Shown here piece after piece: positions 16,267-24,459 of a DNA stretch of 42,829 nucleotides. The notes under the pieces were generated by a model. The model ran no database searches. It was not told where the DNA came from and saw only the letters and a list, made by a program, of their open reading frames with translations. How positions within the stretch are numbered: the stretch's first letter is position 1; every line of letters begins with the position of its first letter. The translations under genes and the position numbers were made by a program. The stretch comes from JADCCX01 sp031373545 (lineage in GTDB: Bacteria > Pseudomonadota > Alphaproteobacteria > Rhizobiales > Beijerinckiaceae), in the NCBI GenBank assembly GCA_031373545.1, contig JANMMT010000106.1:1-42829 (forward strand), in the 5' to 3' direction.

Positions 16267-16665
16267 ATGCGCCTTGCCCCCTTGCTCAATGCCGCACCCG
16301 CCATACAGCTTCACGTCGCGGCCGCCGTGGGTGCGATCGTGCTGGGCGCTGTGCAGTTCCTCGCGCCCAAGGGCACGATCCCGCACCGTGTGGGCGGCTG
16401 GCTCTGGGTCGTGCTGCTGGCGGGCATCTGCCTCACGTCGTTCTTCATTCCCGGCAGCTGGTACATCGGCCCGATCAGCGTGTTCCACGCGCTGTCGGTT
16501 TATACCTTGTGGGCGCTCGCCATGGGGGCCTGGGCCGGGCGAACGGGCCGAGTCGCGGACCACAAAAGCTATATGAGCTGGCTTTATGTGCTCTCGGTGC
16601 TTATTTCTGCCGTCATCGCCGTCATCAGCGGCGGGGTGCTGCAACAGGTGTTTTGGGGGCGGTAG
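16267..16665 (+). CDS. DUF2306 family membrane protein
   Basis: A 132-residue inner-membrane protein with four helices. The family hallmark is visible: an early His helix (IQLHVAAAVGAIVLGAVQFL), PKGTIPHRVGGWLW with conserved His and Gly, and HALSVYTLWALAMGAWAG. Histidines on opposite helices suggest possible heme or metal contact, but no function has been established. Divergent from tspO. Its 3' end is the left border of the low-G+C region. Confidence 0.82.
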   Translation: MRLAPLLNAAPAIQLHVAAAVGAIVLGAVQFLAPKGTIPHRVGGWLWVVLLAGICLTSFFIPGSWYIGPISVFHALSVYTLWALAMGAWAGRTGRVADHKSYMSWLYVLSVLISAVIAVISGGVLQQVFWGR

Positions 16666-16938
16666 GGGGTTGAGGCGCGAACGCACCGAAGCCTGAGACA
16701 TGGCCGAACGCCGCAAGGTCTTCGTACCAATCCGGCTGAATGAGGATGTGATCCGCTATTTTCAGGCTGGCAGATGCGGTTTAACGCAGTTTTGAGGAAA
16801 GTGATGGGGAATTTTATGCAATGTGGATAGTCTCACCGTAACACGGTGGGTAAGATAATTTTGTTGTGGATCAATTTAATCAAATGTTGAAAAAAAAAGA
16901 AATTTGCCGATATTTTCTTCGGATATAGGATTTCTTTC
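16666..16938. other. Junction between core genome and AT-rich island
   Basis: 273 bp. The first third is GC-rich and contains the antitoxin remnant (16700-16830). G+C falls sharply from about 16780. After the remnant come a small hairpin (CACCGT-AAC-ACGGTG, 16832-16846) and an A-rich stretch with nine consecutive A. The AGGA site for the next gene follows. Just before the remnant, 16670-16696 reads LRRERTEA-stop, which resembles a BrnT C-terminus but is too short to be certain. No integrase, IS end or tRNA is present. Confidence 0.6.
16700..16830 (+). pseudogene. Frameshifted remnant of a BrnA/DUF4415-type antitoxin
   Basis: ATG 16700 reads AERRKVFVPIRLNEDVIRYF then QAG, the DUF4415/BrnA pattern 'KxxxxIRLDxDVxxYFxAxG'. 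The frame then fails at a TGA (16793). In another frame, from 16777, the expected continuation appears: RFNAVLRKVMGNFMQCG, ending at TAG 16828. In intact family members the two halves are joined by GKGWQTRINAVLR-like sequence, so a few codons around 16771-16777 have been lost with a frameshift. The product would have been the DNA-binding antitoxin of a BrnT/BrnA toxin-antitoxin pair. No intact toxin gene remains. Confidence 0.7.
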
Positions 16939-18012
16939 ATGACAGACGAGCAAGAATTTTCGGTAATCTATGATGGGGCATTAGCTGCTACTGGGCAGTT
17001 AAACTTCTATGAATTCAGTCGCGCATCATATGGTTTTGCGCGCTTAATTGCTACAATTGATAATTTTCGCCGAACAGGAGTAGTTCCTAAACGGATAACA
17101 AAACAAACAAACGTAGAGTTGATAATCCGAGCTCCTGAAAAGGGTAGTTTTCCGATTGAAATAATCGCACCTTTAGTTCAGATATCAAAAGATGTTAGTG
17201 TAGCCACGGCTGGAATTCCTTTAAATGTATTTGTAAAATATGCTTTTCAATTAGTCAAAAGAATTTTGCCTCAAAGTGAAGATCGAGCAAAGGCGATAAT
17301 TGAAATTGAATTAAAAAGAGAAATTGAGAGAACTAGTCAATCAAGAGAAGAAACAAAAAGGCTTAAAGAAATCCGAGAAATTGTTGCAGATGGACATTAT
17401 ACATCACGGCTTGCTTTACAAATAATTCGCGAAAAAACAACATCTTCTGATATGGCCATTGGTAGATTGGGTGAAACATCAGAATCTTTGCATTCGCTGT
17501 TGAATGAATTGCTCGAGCACCAGTCTCGTGAAAAGGAAATTGAACCATATAAAAATCAGCTTGAATCTATACAACCAAAGAAAATTGCTGAGCTAACTCG
17601 TAAAATACGCCCGCAAATTGCTGAACTTGGTGTACCACTGGGTAGATCAGCTGACATTATCTCGATAAAATCAGGTAGAAAATCTAAGACTATGATTGCA
17701 AGTTTTGACAAAAATACAATCAGTGATATCACGCTTAGAGATATTGATGAGAATACAACAAATTTAAAAATCCGGATTATACAGTATAATAGAGATGGCG
17801 GATTTGGAAGATGTGATATTGATAACGTAAATCAAATTATTCTTAAAAATTTTAGTTTCTCAATCCCCCACGCAATTAGAAATTATCTAAATTATGACGT
17901 AGCTAACGCGCTCACTGCAGAATTCATTGACGCGCAGGTGAGATTTTATAGAGACAAAAGCGGAAATCCGACCTCAATTCTTATTGAAAGTTTGGAGTCT
18001 GAAGACTATTAG
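16939..18012 (+). CDS. AT-rich orphan gene, 357-aa protein of unknown function (horizontally acquired)
   Basis: Base composition and codons (AAA, ATT, AAT, GAA preferred) are strikingly unlike all neighbours. The start is ATG 16939 with AGGA eight bases upstream. The N-terminal region (about 1-100) begins FSVIYDGALAATGQLNFYEF and continues to IIRAPEKGSFPIEIIAPLV. This resembles the 'YDG...L...GSF' N-terminal module seen in many uncharacterised, sporadically distributed bacterial proteins; I cannot name the family with certainty. Residues about 110-215 are charged and helical, probably coiled coil. The C-terminal third is beta-rich. No signal peptide, clear membrane helix or nuclease, protease or NTPase motif was seen. 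It ends 12 bp before the convergent carboxylase gene. Confidence 0.88.
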   Translation: MTDEQEFSVIYDGALAATGQLNFYEFSRASYGFARLIATIDNFRRTGVVPKRITKQTNVELIIRAPEKGSFPIEIIAPLVQISKDVSVATAGIPLNVFVKYAFQLVKRILPQSEDRAKAIIEIELKREIERTSQSREETKRLKEIREIVADGHYTSRLALQIIREKTTSSDMAIGRLGETSESLHSLLNELLEHQSREKEIEPYKNQLESIQPKKIAELTRKIRPQIAELGVPLGRSADIISIKSGRKSKTMIASFDKNTISDITLRDIDENTTNLKIRIIQYNRDGGFGRCDIDNVNQIILKNFSFSIPHAIRNYLNYDVANALTAEFIDAQVRFYRDKSGNPTSILIESLESEDY

Positions 18013-18023
18013 TCTGCGTGTAG

Positions 18024-19631
18024 TCACATCCTGAACACACCAAACTTCGTTTCTTCCACCGGCGCATTGAGGCACGCGGAAAATGCCAGCGCCAGCACGC
18101 GGCGGGTCTCCGAGGGCAGGATGATGCCGTCATCCCACAGGCGCGCGGTGGCGTAATACGGAGACCCCTCCTCCTCGTACTTTGCCTTGATCGGCGCTTT
18201 GAAGGCGGCTTCCTCCTCCGCGCTCCAGGCCTTGCCTTCACCCTCAATGTTGTCGCGCCGCACGGTGGCAAGCACAGAGGCGGCTTGTTCGCCGCCCATC
18301 ACGGAGATGCGGCTGTTGGGCCATGAGAACAAGAAGCGGGGTGAATAGGCCCGCCCGCACATGCCGTAGTTGCCTGCGCCAAAGCTGCCGCCCACCAGCA
18401 GCGTGATCTTGGGCACACGCGCCGAGGCGACCGCTGTCACGAGTTTCGCGCCGTCCTTGGCGATGCCGCCGCTTTCGTATTGGCGGCCCACCATGAAGCC
18501 GGAGATGTTCTGCAGGAACAGCAGCGGAATGCGTCGCTGGCAGCACAATTCCACGAAATGTGCGCCCTTCTGCGCCGATTCCGAAAACAGGATGCCGTTG
18601 TTGGCCACAATGCCGATGGGGATGCCGTGCAGGCGCGCAAAACCCGTGATCAGAGTCTTGCCATAGAGCGCCTTGAACTCGTCGAACGCGGAGCCATCCA
18701 CCAGCCGGGCGATCACCTCGCGGATGTCGTATTGGTGCTTGAGGTCCGTCGGCACCACGCCGTTCAGCTCTGCCGCATCGTACAGCGGCTCTTGTGGTGT
18801 GCTCAGCGCAATGTCGATGCTTTTCACCGTGTTGAGGTTGCCCACGATGCGCCGCGCGATGGCAAGCGCATGCACATCATCGCTGGCCAGATGATCCGCC
18901 ACGCCCGAGATGCGCGTGTGCACATCGCCACCGCCAAGATCCTCAGCTGTCACCACCTCGCCCGTGGCGGCCTTGACCAGCGGAGGACCGCCCAGAAAAA
19001 TCGTACCTTGGTTCCGCACAATCACCGTTTCATCGGACATGGCCGGCACATACGCGCCCCCTGCCGTGCATGAACCCATCACGACGGCGATTTGCGCGAT
19101 GCCCTGGCCTGAGAGGTTGGCCTGGTTGTAGAAGATGCGCCCGAAATGGTCGCGGTCGGGGAAAACCTCCGTCTGGTGCGGCAGGTTCGCCCCGCCGCTG
19201 TCCACGAGATACACGCAGGGCAAGCGGTTTTCCCCGGCAATTTCATGGGCGCGCAGGTGCTTCTTCACGGTCATGGGATAGTAGGTGCCGCCCTTGATCG
19301 TGGCATCATTGGCGACAATCATCACCTCGCGGCCCGCAACCCGGCCTATGCCCGCGATCATGCCCGCACCGTGAATGTCGTCGTCGTACATGCCAAAGGC
19401 CGCGAGCGAACCGATTTCCAGAAACGGCGCGCCGGGGTCGAGCAGGCGCATCACGCGCTCACGCGGCAGCAGCTTCCCGCGTGCGGTGTGACGGGCCCGC
19501 GCCTTCTCGTTGCCGCCCAGCGCCGCAGCCGCGCGCCGCGCGTGCAACTCGCCCTCAAGCGCGTCCCAGGCTGCCCGGTTGGCGGCAAACTCCGGCGAGG
19601 CCGTGTCGATCTTCGATTTGATGGTGGACAA
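18024..19631 (-). CDS. mccB: Acyl-CoA carboxylase beta subunit (methylcrotonyl-CoA carboxylase type carboxyltransferase)
   Basis: A 535-residue biotin-dependent carboxyltransferase. Features of the MccB branch: KLLPRERVMRLLDPGAPFLE, VANDATIKGGTYYPMTVKKH, YLVDSGGANLP, GGAYVPAMSDE, FLQNISGFMVG and GAGNYGMCGRAYSPRFLFSW. It transfers CO2 from carboxybiotin to an acyl-CoA, most likely 3-methylcrotonyl-CoA in leucine breakdown. The TTG start at 19631 is supported by AGGAG seven bases upstream. The biotin carboxylase/BCCP alpha subunit is not adjacent, so it must be encoded elsewhere. Convergent with the AT-rich gene. Confidence 0.93.
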   Translation of the reverse strand: MSTIKSKIDTASPEFAANRAAWDALEGELHARRAAAALGGNEKARARHTARGKLLPRERVMRLLDPGAPFLEIGSLAAFGMYDDDIHGAGMIAGIGRVAGREVMIVANDATIKGGTYYPMTVKKHLRAHEIAGENRLPCVYLVDSGGANLPHQTEVFPDRDHFGRIFYNQANLSGQGIAQIAVVMGSCTAGGAYVPAMSDETVIVRNQGTIFLGGPPLVKAATGEVVTAEDLGGGDVHTRISGVADHLASDDVHALAIARRIVGNLNTVKSIDIALSTPQEPLYDAAELNGVVPTDLKHQYDIREVIARLVDGSAFDEFKALYGKTLITGFARLHGIPIGIVANNGILFSESAQKGAHFVELCCQRRIPLLFLQNISGFMVGRQYESGGIAKDGAKLVTAVASARVPKITLLVGGSFGAGNYGMCGRAYSPRFLFSWPNSRISVMGGEQAASVLATVRRDNIEGEGKAWSAEEEAAFKAPIKAKYEEEGSPYYATARLWDDGIILPSETRRVLALAFSACLNAPVEETKFGVFRM

Positions 19632-19809
19632 GGCACGACTCCTGGAAATCGTTTTGCGATCACAGCGCAAGCGACATTTTATTGCGCAGCTTTATGACGT
19701 GCCCTTGTGGCGAAGGAAAGCGGGCGCGCGCGGTTTTATAGCGGCCACGCTGTATTGCGCCGTGCGTCGCCTGAAGGCACACTCTCTTATCACCGGGAGA
19801 TGAACTGCC

Positions 19810-20295
19810 ATGCTGATACGTCTTGCTTTTGCTGCCCTGTTGCTGAGCAACGCCGCGCAGGCGCAAAGCCTGCCTGAGAGCATTGCCGCACCGGGAGAGA
19901 AGGTGCTCATGACGCTCTTTGCCGAAGGCGCGCAGATTTATGATTGCAAAGCAGATGCCGCAGGCAAACTGGCCTGGACCTTCCGCGAACCGATCGCCAC
20001 GCTGATTCAAGATGGCAAAACCGTTGGCCGCCACTACGCCGGGCCGCATTGGGAGCTGACGGACGGCGGCATTGTGCAGGGCAAGGTCGCGGGCCGCGCG
20101 CCCGGCAATCAGCCTTCGGACATTCCCCTGCTCAAGCTGGAGATCAGCGCCCGCAAGGGGCAAGGCGCACTGAGCGAGGCAACGACAATCCAGCGCATCA
20201 ACACCAAAGGCGGGCAGTTGGAAGGCACCTGCCTGACGGCGGGCGCCACCAGGAGCGTCGCTTATGCAACGGATTACGTATTCTTGAAGAAGTGA
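19810..20295 (+). CDS. Exported DUF3455 family protein
   Basis: A 161-residue secreted protein: signal peptide MLIRLAFAALLLSNAAQAQ, then the DUF3455 pattern GAQIYDCKADAAGKLAWTF, EPIATLIQDGKTVGRHYAGP and HWELTDGGIVQGKVAGRAPG, closing with GTCLTAG and YVFLKK. Two cysteines (in YDCKA and GTCLT) could form a disulfide. Probably periplasmic; no function known. ATG 19810 follows GGGAGA. The stop codon directly abuts the stop of the convergent hydrolase. Confidence 0.88.
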   Translation: MLIRLAFAALLLSNAAQAQSLPESIAAPGEKVLMTLFAEGAQIYDCKADAAGKLAWTFREPIATLIQDGKTVGRHYAGPHWELTDGGIVQGKVAGRAPGNQPSDIPLLKLEISARKGQGALSEATTIQRINTKGGQLEGTCLTAGATRSVAYATDYVFLKK

Positions 20296-21165
20296 TCAGG
20301 CGGCAAATCGGCGTTTGAGAAAATCCACGACGGCGCTCGAGAATGCTGCGTTGCTGTCGCCCGCCACCATATGGCGCGCTTCCGCGACATCCGTGAATTC
20401 CGCGCCCGGTGCCGCTTCCAGAAACTCCGCCGCATGCTCGGGCCGCACCAGTTCGCTCGCTCCGCCGCGCACCAGCAGCGTCGGAATTGTCAGCCCGCGC
20501 GCCGCTGCAAGGCCGGCCTGCTCCACACGCGCGGCATCCGCGCCAATGGGGTGCGGCCCATCGAGAAACGCCGGATCCCAGTGCCAATACCAGCGGCCAT
20601 CGGCGCGCTGCACCAGATTGCGCGCAAGGCCCGCGTGCGAACGGGGCTTGGGACGGTGCGGCAGATAAGCCGCAACGGCATCGGCGGCCTCGGCGATGCT
20701 GGCAAAGCCCGCGCGCGCCTTTTCGCGCATGAAGCCCTGCACGGCGGCGACCCCGCCCGGATCCATACGCGGTGTGACATCCACCAGCACGAGGGCAGAG
20801 AACGGATTGGTGCTGGCAGGCGATGTCGCCAACAACCCTGCCAGCCCGCCCAGCGAGCCGCCGACCACCGCAACAGGCGCATCAAACTGCGCTTGCAGCG
20901 CATGGCCCAGCGCGCGTGCATCCGCCCCGTAGTCGAAGAAAGTATAGCGCTGATCTGCCGCGCAATTGCTGTCCCCATGCCCGCGCTGATCGAACGGCAA
21001 GGCGCGGTAGCCCGCTTTGGCCAGCGTTGCGGCTGTCTTGCGCCAGGAATGGCGCGTCTGACCTCCGCCGTGCAGCAGGAGCACCAACGGGCCTGCCTCG
21101 CCGATGACATCGCCCGTGAGGGTCATATCAGCGGCAACAGCGACGCGCAGGGTCAACGGCTTCAC
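20296..21165 (-). CDS. Alpha/beta hydrolase
   Basis: A 289-residue alpha/beta-hydrolase. Oxyanion HGGGQTRHSW (about 32-41), DQRGHGDS, nucleophile elbow GGSLGG and C-terminal histidine in EARHMVAGD give a complete Ser-Asp-His set in outline. The substrate cannot be told from sequence; family members include peroxidases, lactonases and esterases. It is the second gene of a pair, starting within the ATGA stop/start overlap with the upstream hydrolase (21162-21165), so the two are coupled. Confidence 0.9.
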   Translation of the reverse strand: MKPLTLRVAVAADMTLTGDVIGEAGPLVLLLHGGGQTRHSWRKTAATLAKAGYRALPFDQRGHGDSNCAADQRYTFFDYGADARALGHALQAQFDAPVAVVGGSLGGLAGLLATSPASTNPFSALVLVDVTPRMDPGGVAAVQGFMREKARAGFASIAEAADAVAAYLPHRPKPRSHAGLARNLVQRADGRWYWHWDPAFLDGPHPIGADAARVEQAGLAAARGLTIPTLLVRGGASELVRPEHAAEFLEAAPGAEFTDVAEARHMVAGDSNAAFSSAVVDFLKRRFAA

Positions 21166-21929
21166 GCGCGGACCTCCAGAAACGCCAGCACCGCCTGCTT
21201 GTAGCTCTTGTCGCCGACTGCGAGGTTGTGGTCGCGACCCGCGATATCGAAGGCCGCCCCTTGAGGAAACAACGCGGCCAGCGCATGCGGATCACCGGCT
21301 ATGGGGTCATTTGTCCCCACGCAAACAAGCACCGGACAGGATATTTCCGCCGCGCCTGCGGGCTTCAACGTCTGCCGCGAGCCGCGAATGCAGGCCGCCA
21401 GCGCTTTCAGGTCACTGCCGGTCTGCTCGGCAAAAGCGCGGAACATGCGGCCCATGGGATCGGTCACATCGGCCAGCGATGGTGCCTCCAGCGCCTCGCC
21501 AATGCCTGTTGGGAGTCCCGCGCCCTGTATGAGGCGGATGCCAAGGCCGCCCAGCACCACGGAACGCACCAGATCAGGCCGCCCGAGGGCGAGAAACGCC
21601 GTGATGCGCGCGCCCATGGAATAACCCATCACATCGGCGTGGGCGATGCCGAGATGGTCCAGCAGCGCCGCCGCATCTCCCGCCATTCTGCCGGTGGCAT
21701 AGGCTGTTGCATCATAGAGCTTGCCGCTTTGCCCATGCCCGCGATTGTCGAGTGCAATCACGCGCCGCCCCGCATGGGTGAGCGTGCGGGTCCAGTGCGT
21801 CTGCACCCAGTTGACCGCATGGTTCGAGGCAAATCCGTGGATCAACAGGATCGGCTCGCCGCGATCCACCCCTGTAGGAGGCAGGTCGATGTAGGCGAGG
21901 TCGATGCCGTCGTGGCTGAAATGCTGCAT
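21162..21929 (-). CDS. Alpha/beta hydrolase
   Basis: A 255-residue alpha/beta-hydrolase, first gene of a two-gene operon. HGFASNHAVNW oxyanion strand, DNRGHGQSGK, nucleophile GYSMGA, aspartate in CVGTNDPIAG and histidine in AGRDHNLAVG. It resembles enol-lactone hydrolase/haloperoxidase-type family members, but the substrate is unknown. Distinct in sequence from the downstream hydrolase, so this is not a recent duplication. Divergent from the zinc-finger gene. Confidence 0.9.
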   Translation of the reverse strand: MQHFSHDGIDLAYIDLPPTGVDRGEPILLIHGFASNHAVNWVQTHWTRTLTHAGRRVIALDNRGHGQSGKLYDATAYATGRMAGDAAALLDHLGIAHADVMGYSMGARITAFLALGRPDLVRSVVLGGLGIRLIQGAGLPTGIGEALEAPSLADVTDPMGRMFRAFAEQTGSDLKALAACIRGSRQTLKPAGAAEISCPVLVCVGTNDPIAGDPHALAALFPQGAAFDIAGRDHNLAVGDKSYKQAVLAFLEVRA

Positions 21930-22040
21930 GACTTTGGATTAATGCGCGCATGCGATTCCGACAACGCTGTTGCTTGGCCTCTTTCGTTTGACAGGCAGCG
22001 CGCCTAAAAGAACGACAGAGCGAGTCAAAGGGGTTCCCGC

Positions 22041-22301
22041 ATGGCCGGTGGCAGTGTTCCGCATTTCCAGAACGATCAGGGCGCAACCGTGATCCATGTC
22101 GGCGCGAAAGAGTTCATGTGCATTGGCGCAAAACCACCGTTCGATCACCCCCATGTCTTCCTTGACATGGGCAAGGCGGGCGAGATCATCTGCCCCTATT
22201 GCTCGACGCTGTACAAACACGATCCCGCATTACACGGCGATGACACGCTCCCGCCCGGTTGCGCCGCCATCCAGGCCGACATTTCAGGCAAGGCCGCCTG
22301 A
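22041..22301 (+). CDS. Zinc-finger domain protein (zf-CHCC, NDUFS6-like)
   Basis: An 86-residue protein with the CHCC zinc site: C27 (FMCIGAKPPFDHP), H36, C51 and C54 (ICPYCSTLY), spaced C-x8-H-x14-C-x2-C. This is the fold of the mitochondrial complex I accessory subunit NDUFS6; bacterial versions in alphaproteobacteria are small and may assist complex I or act separately. AAGGGG precedes the ATG. Its stop is shared with, or overlapped by, the start region of the FAD monooxygenase, so the two are cotranscribed. Confidence 0.88.
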   Translation: MAGGSVPHFQNDQGATVIHVGAKEFMCIGAKPPFDHPHVFLDMGKAGEIICPYCSTLYKHDPALHGDDTLPPGCAAIQADISGKAA

Positions 22302-23494
22302 GCGCGCCACTGCCCATCGTCATAGCGGGCGGCGGAATCGCGGGCCTGAGCGCCGCCATCGCACTGGCCAGGCGCGGATATGCGGTTGTGGTCTGCGAGA
22401 AGCGCGAAGAGGCGCAGGAGGCGGGAGCCGGGCTCCAACTGTCTCCCAATGCCAGCCATATCCTGCTGCGCTGGGGTCTTGGGCCCGAGCTGGCCCGCCA
22501 GGCGGTCGCCCCCACTGAGCTGGTGATCCGCCGTTGGGGCGAGCCGCGTGCCTTTGCCCGGATGCCATTCGTGTCAGAGGATGCGCCGTTCTGGGTGACG
22601 ATGCGGGCTGATCTGCACAACGCGCTCAGATCGGCAGCCGCTCGCTTGCCCGGCATCACCCTGAAAACCGGATCGGCGCTGGAGCGCCTGATTGAAATAC
22701 CCACGCATGTGAATCTGCGCTTTCAATCGGCGGGTGAAAGCATTGATATGCATGCGCTTTGCTTGATAGGCGCCGATGGCCAACGCTCCATGACCCGTCG
22801 CTTGCTGGGGGATGCGCGCGATCTGGATCGCCCCGGTTGGGAAGCATGGCGGAGCGTGTTGCCCGCAGGGTCCGTGGCGGATTTCGCAGCCAAAGCCACC
22901 ACGAACCTCTGGCTGGGACGAGACAGCCACGCCGTGCATTACCCGGTGGCCGGCGCGCGCGGCATCAACCTTGTTGTCATCCGTCGAAGCCAGGCGGTTG
23001 CCGATGGATGGGCGCGCGAGGGCCATCCGGCCGAGCTGGATGCGCTGATCGCCACGGCGGCGGAACCTTTGCGCGCGCTCATGCACGCGGCACCAGACTG
23101 GAAGGTCTGGACGCTGTTGGATCGGTTTCCCTCACCCTACATGGCCAAGGGGCTCGGCGCATTGGTCGGCGACGCCGCGCACCCCCTCCTGCCGTTTCTG
23201 GCACAGGGCGCAGCCATGGCGATCGAGGATGCCGAAGTTCTGGCACGCAATCTGCCGCCCCCGGCCGAAGCCACACCCGAACGCATGCGGGCGGGCCTCA
23301 AGGCCTACGCCGCCCAGCGCGCCCCGCGCGTCACGCGCGTGTTCAAGGCTGCACGCGCCAACGCCTTCACCTATCACCTGCCTCAGCCGCTGGCTTATCT
23401 GCGCGATTGGCGCATGGGGCAGCTTGGTGCCGAAGGGATGCGCCAGCGCTATGCCTGGCTGTATGGTTGGCGGGCGGATGAAACTGAATCATAA
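22259..23494 (+). CDS. FAD-dependent monooxygenase
   Basis: A group A flavoprotein hydroxylase: N-terminal Rossmann motif IVIAGGGIAGLSAAIALARR, middle DG motif LIGADGQRSM, and the FAD ribityl motif LVGDAAHPLLPFLAQGAAM. Length (about 400 aa) fits UbiH/salicylate-hydroxylase-like enzymes that use NAD(P)H and O2 on an aromatic ring. No ATG precedes the Rossmann motif. The candidates are TTG 22259 (used here) and CTG 22298, which would form a CTGA overlap with the zinc-finger stop and has AAGG nearby. The substrate is unknown. Confidence 0.9.
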   Translation: MRRHPGRHFRQGRLSAPLPIVIAGGGIAGLSAAIALARRGYAVVVCEKREEAQEAGAGLQLSPNASHILLRWGLGPELARQAVAPTELVIRRWGEPRAFARMPFVSEDAPFWVTMRADLHNALRSAAARLPGITLKTGSALERLIEIPTHVNLRFQSAGESIDMHALCLIGADGQRSMTRRLLGDARDLDRPGWEAWRSVLPAGSVADFAAKATTNLWLGRDSHAVHYPVAGARGINLVVIRRSQAVADGWAREGHPAELDALIATAAEPLRALMHAAPDWKVWTLLDRFPSPYMAKGLGALVGDAAHPLLPFLAQGAAMAIEDAEVLARNLPPPAEATPERMRAGLKAYAAQRAPRVTRVFKAARANAFTYHLPQPLAYLRDWRMGQLGAEGMRQRYAWLYGWRADETES

Positions 23495-23586
23495 TGTGAT
23501 CCGCCTGACTGGAGGACTTCACATCTTGGATGAGAGGTCACAGATGACGGACCCAAGTCACTCAAGAAGCAGGGCAAAGAGCCACC

Positions 23587-24426
23587 ATGCCAACCATCGA
23601 TCTGGAAGCGGAGTACAATAACCGGGCCCGTGTGCCCGAGCATCCCGCGATCCTTGCGGGCTGGGCACGCGATGCGCAGGCTTACCGCGATCAAACAACG
23701 CCTGCCACGCACGCGCTCGTGCCTTATGGGGACAGCCCGCGCCAGACGCTGGATCTATTCTCACCCGCCGCGCCCGATCACGGCCCTGTCATGCTGTTCA
23801 TCCACGGCGGCTACTGGCAAGGGCTTGCGCCCAGTTTCTTCAGCCATATGGCGCGGGGCTTGAACGCGCGGGGCATCCGCGTTGCCATCGCAGGCTATGA
23901 CCTGTGTCCGGATGTGACCTTGGGGGCGATCACCGAACAGTTGATTCGCGCCACCGAGCGGCTGTTTCGCCTCACCAACCAGCCCGTTGTGGTGGCAGGG
24001 CATTCGGCAGGCGGACATCTCGCGGCTTGTCTTGCGGCCACGGATTGGGAAGCGATCAACCCCGCCTACCCCGCGCATGTCGTGCCCGCAGGGTTGGCCA
24101 TCTCCGGTCTGTTCGAACTGGAGCCGCTGGTGCCCACCAGCATCAATGCCAAGCTGGGCCTCGACATCGCCGGCGCGCGGGCGCTCTCCCCCCGGCTGTG
24201 GATGCCGCCGCAGGGGCTGATGTTCGATGCCTGGGTCGGCGGGGATGAAAGCGCTGAATACCACCGCCAGAGCCAGGGCCTGGCGGCCGTCTGGAGCGCT
24301 GCAGGCAATGCCACGTGCTATGTTCCAGTGCCGGGAGCCAACCACTTCACGGTGATCGATGGATTGGCTGAAATGCACAGCCCTTTGACAGCGCGGCTGG
24401 CCGAATTTGTTTCATGCCTGAAATAA
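23587..24426 (+). CDS. Alpha/beta hydrolase, arylformamidase-like (HGGYW motif)
   Basis: A 279-residue hydrolase with HGGYW at 73-77, the oxyanion signature of kynurenine formamidases and related carboxylesterases. The nucleophile S140 lies in AGHSAGGH, and an aspartate in VGGDES and a histidine in GANHFTVIDG complete the triad. N-formylkynurenine hydrolysis is one possibility; related proteins act on other amides and esters. No tryptophan dioxygenase or kynureninase is seen in the window, so the assignment stays general. It lies between a flavin hydroxylase and an ABC binding protein on the same strand. Confidence 0.88.
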   Translation: MPTIDLEAEYNNRARVPEHPAILAGWARDAQAYRDQTTPATHALVPYGDSPRQTLDLFSPAAPDHGPVMLFIHGGYWQGLAPSFFSHMARGLNARGIRVAIAGYDLCPDVTLGAITEQLIRATERLFRLTNQPVVVAGHSAGGHLAACLAATDWEAINPAYPAHVVPAGLAISGLFELEPLVPTSINAKLGLDIAGARALSPRLWMPPQGLMFDAWVGGDESAEYHRQSQGLAAVWSAAGNATCYVPVPGANHFTVIDGLAEMHSPLTARLAEFVSCLK

Positions 24427-24459
24427 TTCCAACAGACGCTTGCGCAGAACCGTGAAGTG

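Noticed and set aside
16832..16846. Hairpin CACCGT-AAC-ACGGTG as a terminator or recombination site
   Set aside because: Only six base pairs, with no T-tract following and no second copy in the window.
16903..16938. TTGCCG and TAGGAT as a promoter giving a leaderless transcript for the AT-rich gene
   Set aside because: AGGA within TAGGAT is better explained as the ribosome-binding site eight bases before the ATG.
16826..18038. Possible imperfect direct repeats flanking the AT-rich gene (TAGTC...AACAC on both sides)
   Set aside because: The match needs several gaps and mismatches over about 18 bp and there is no integrase or IS end; it may be chance.
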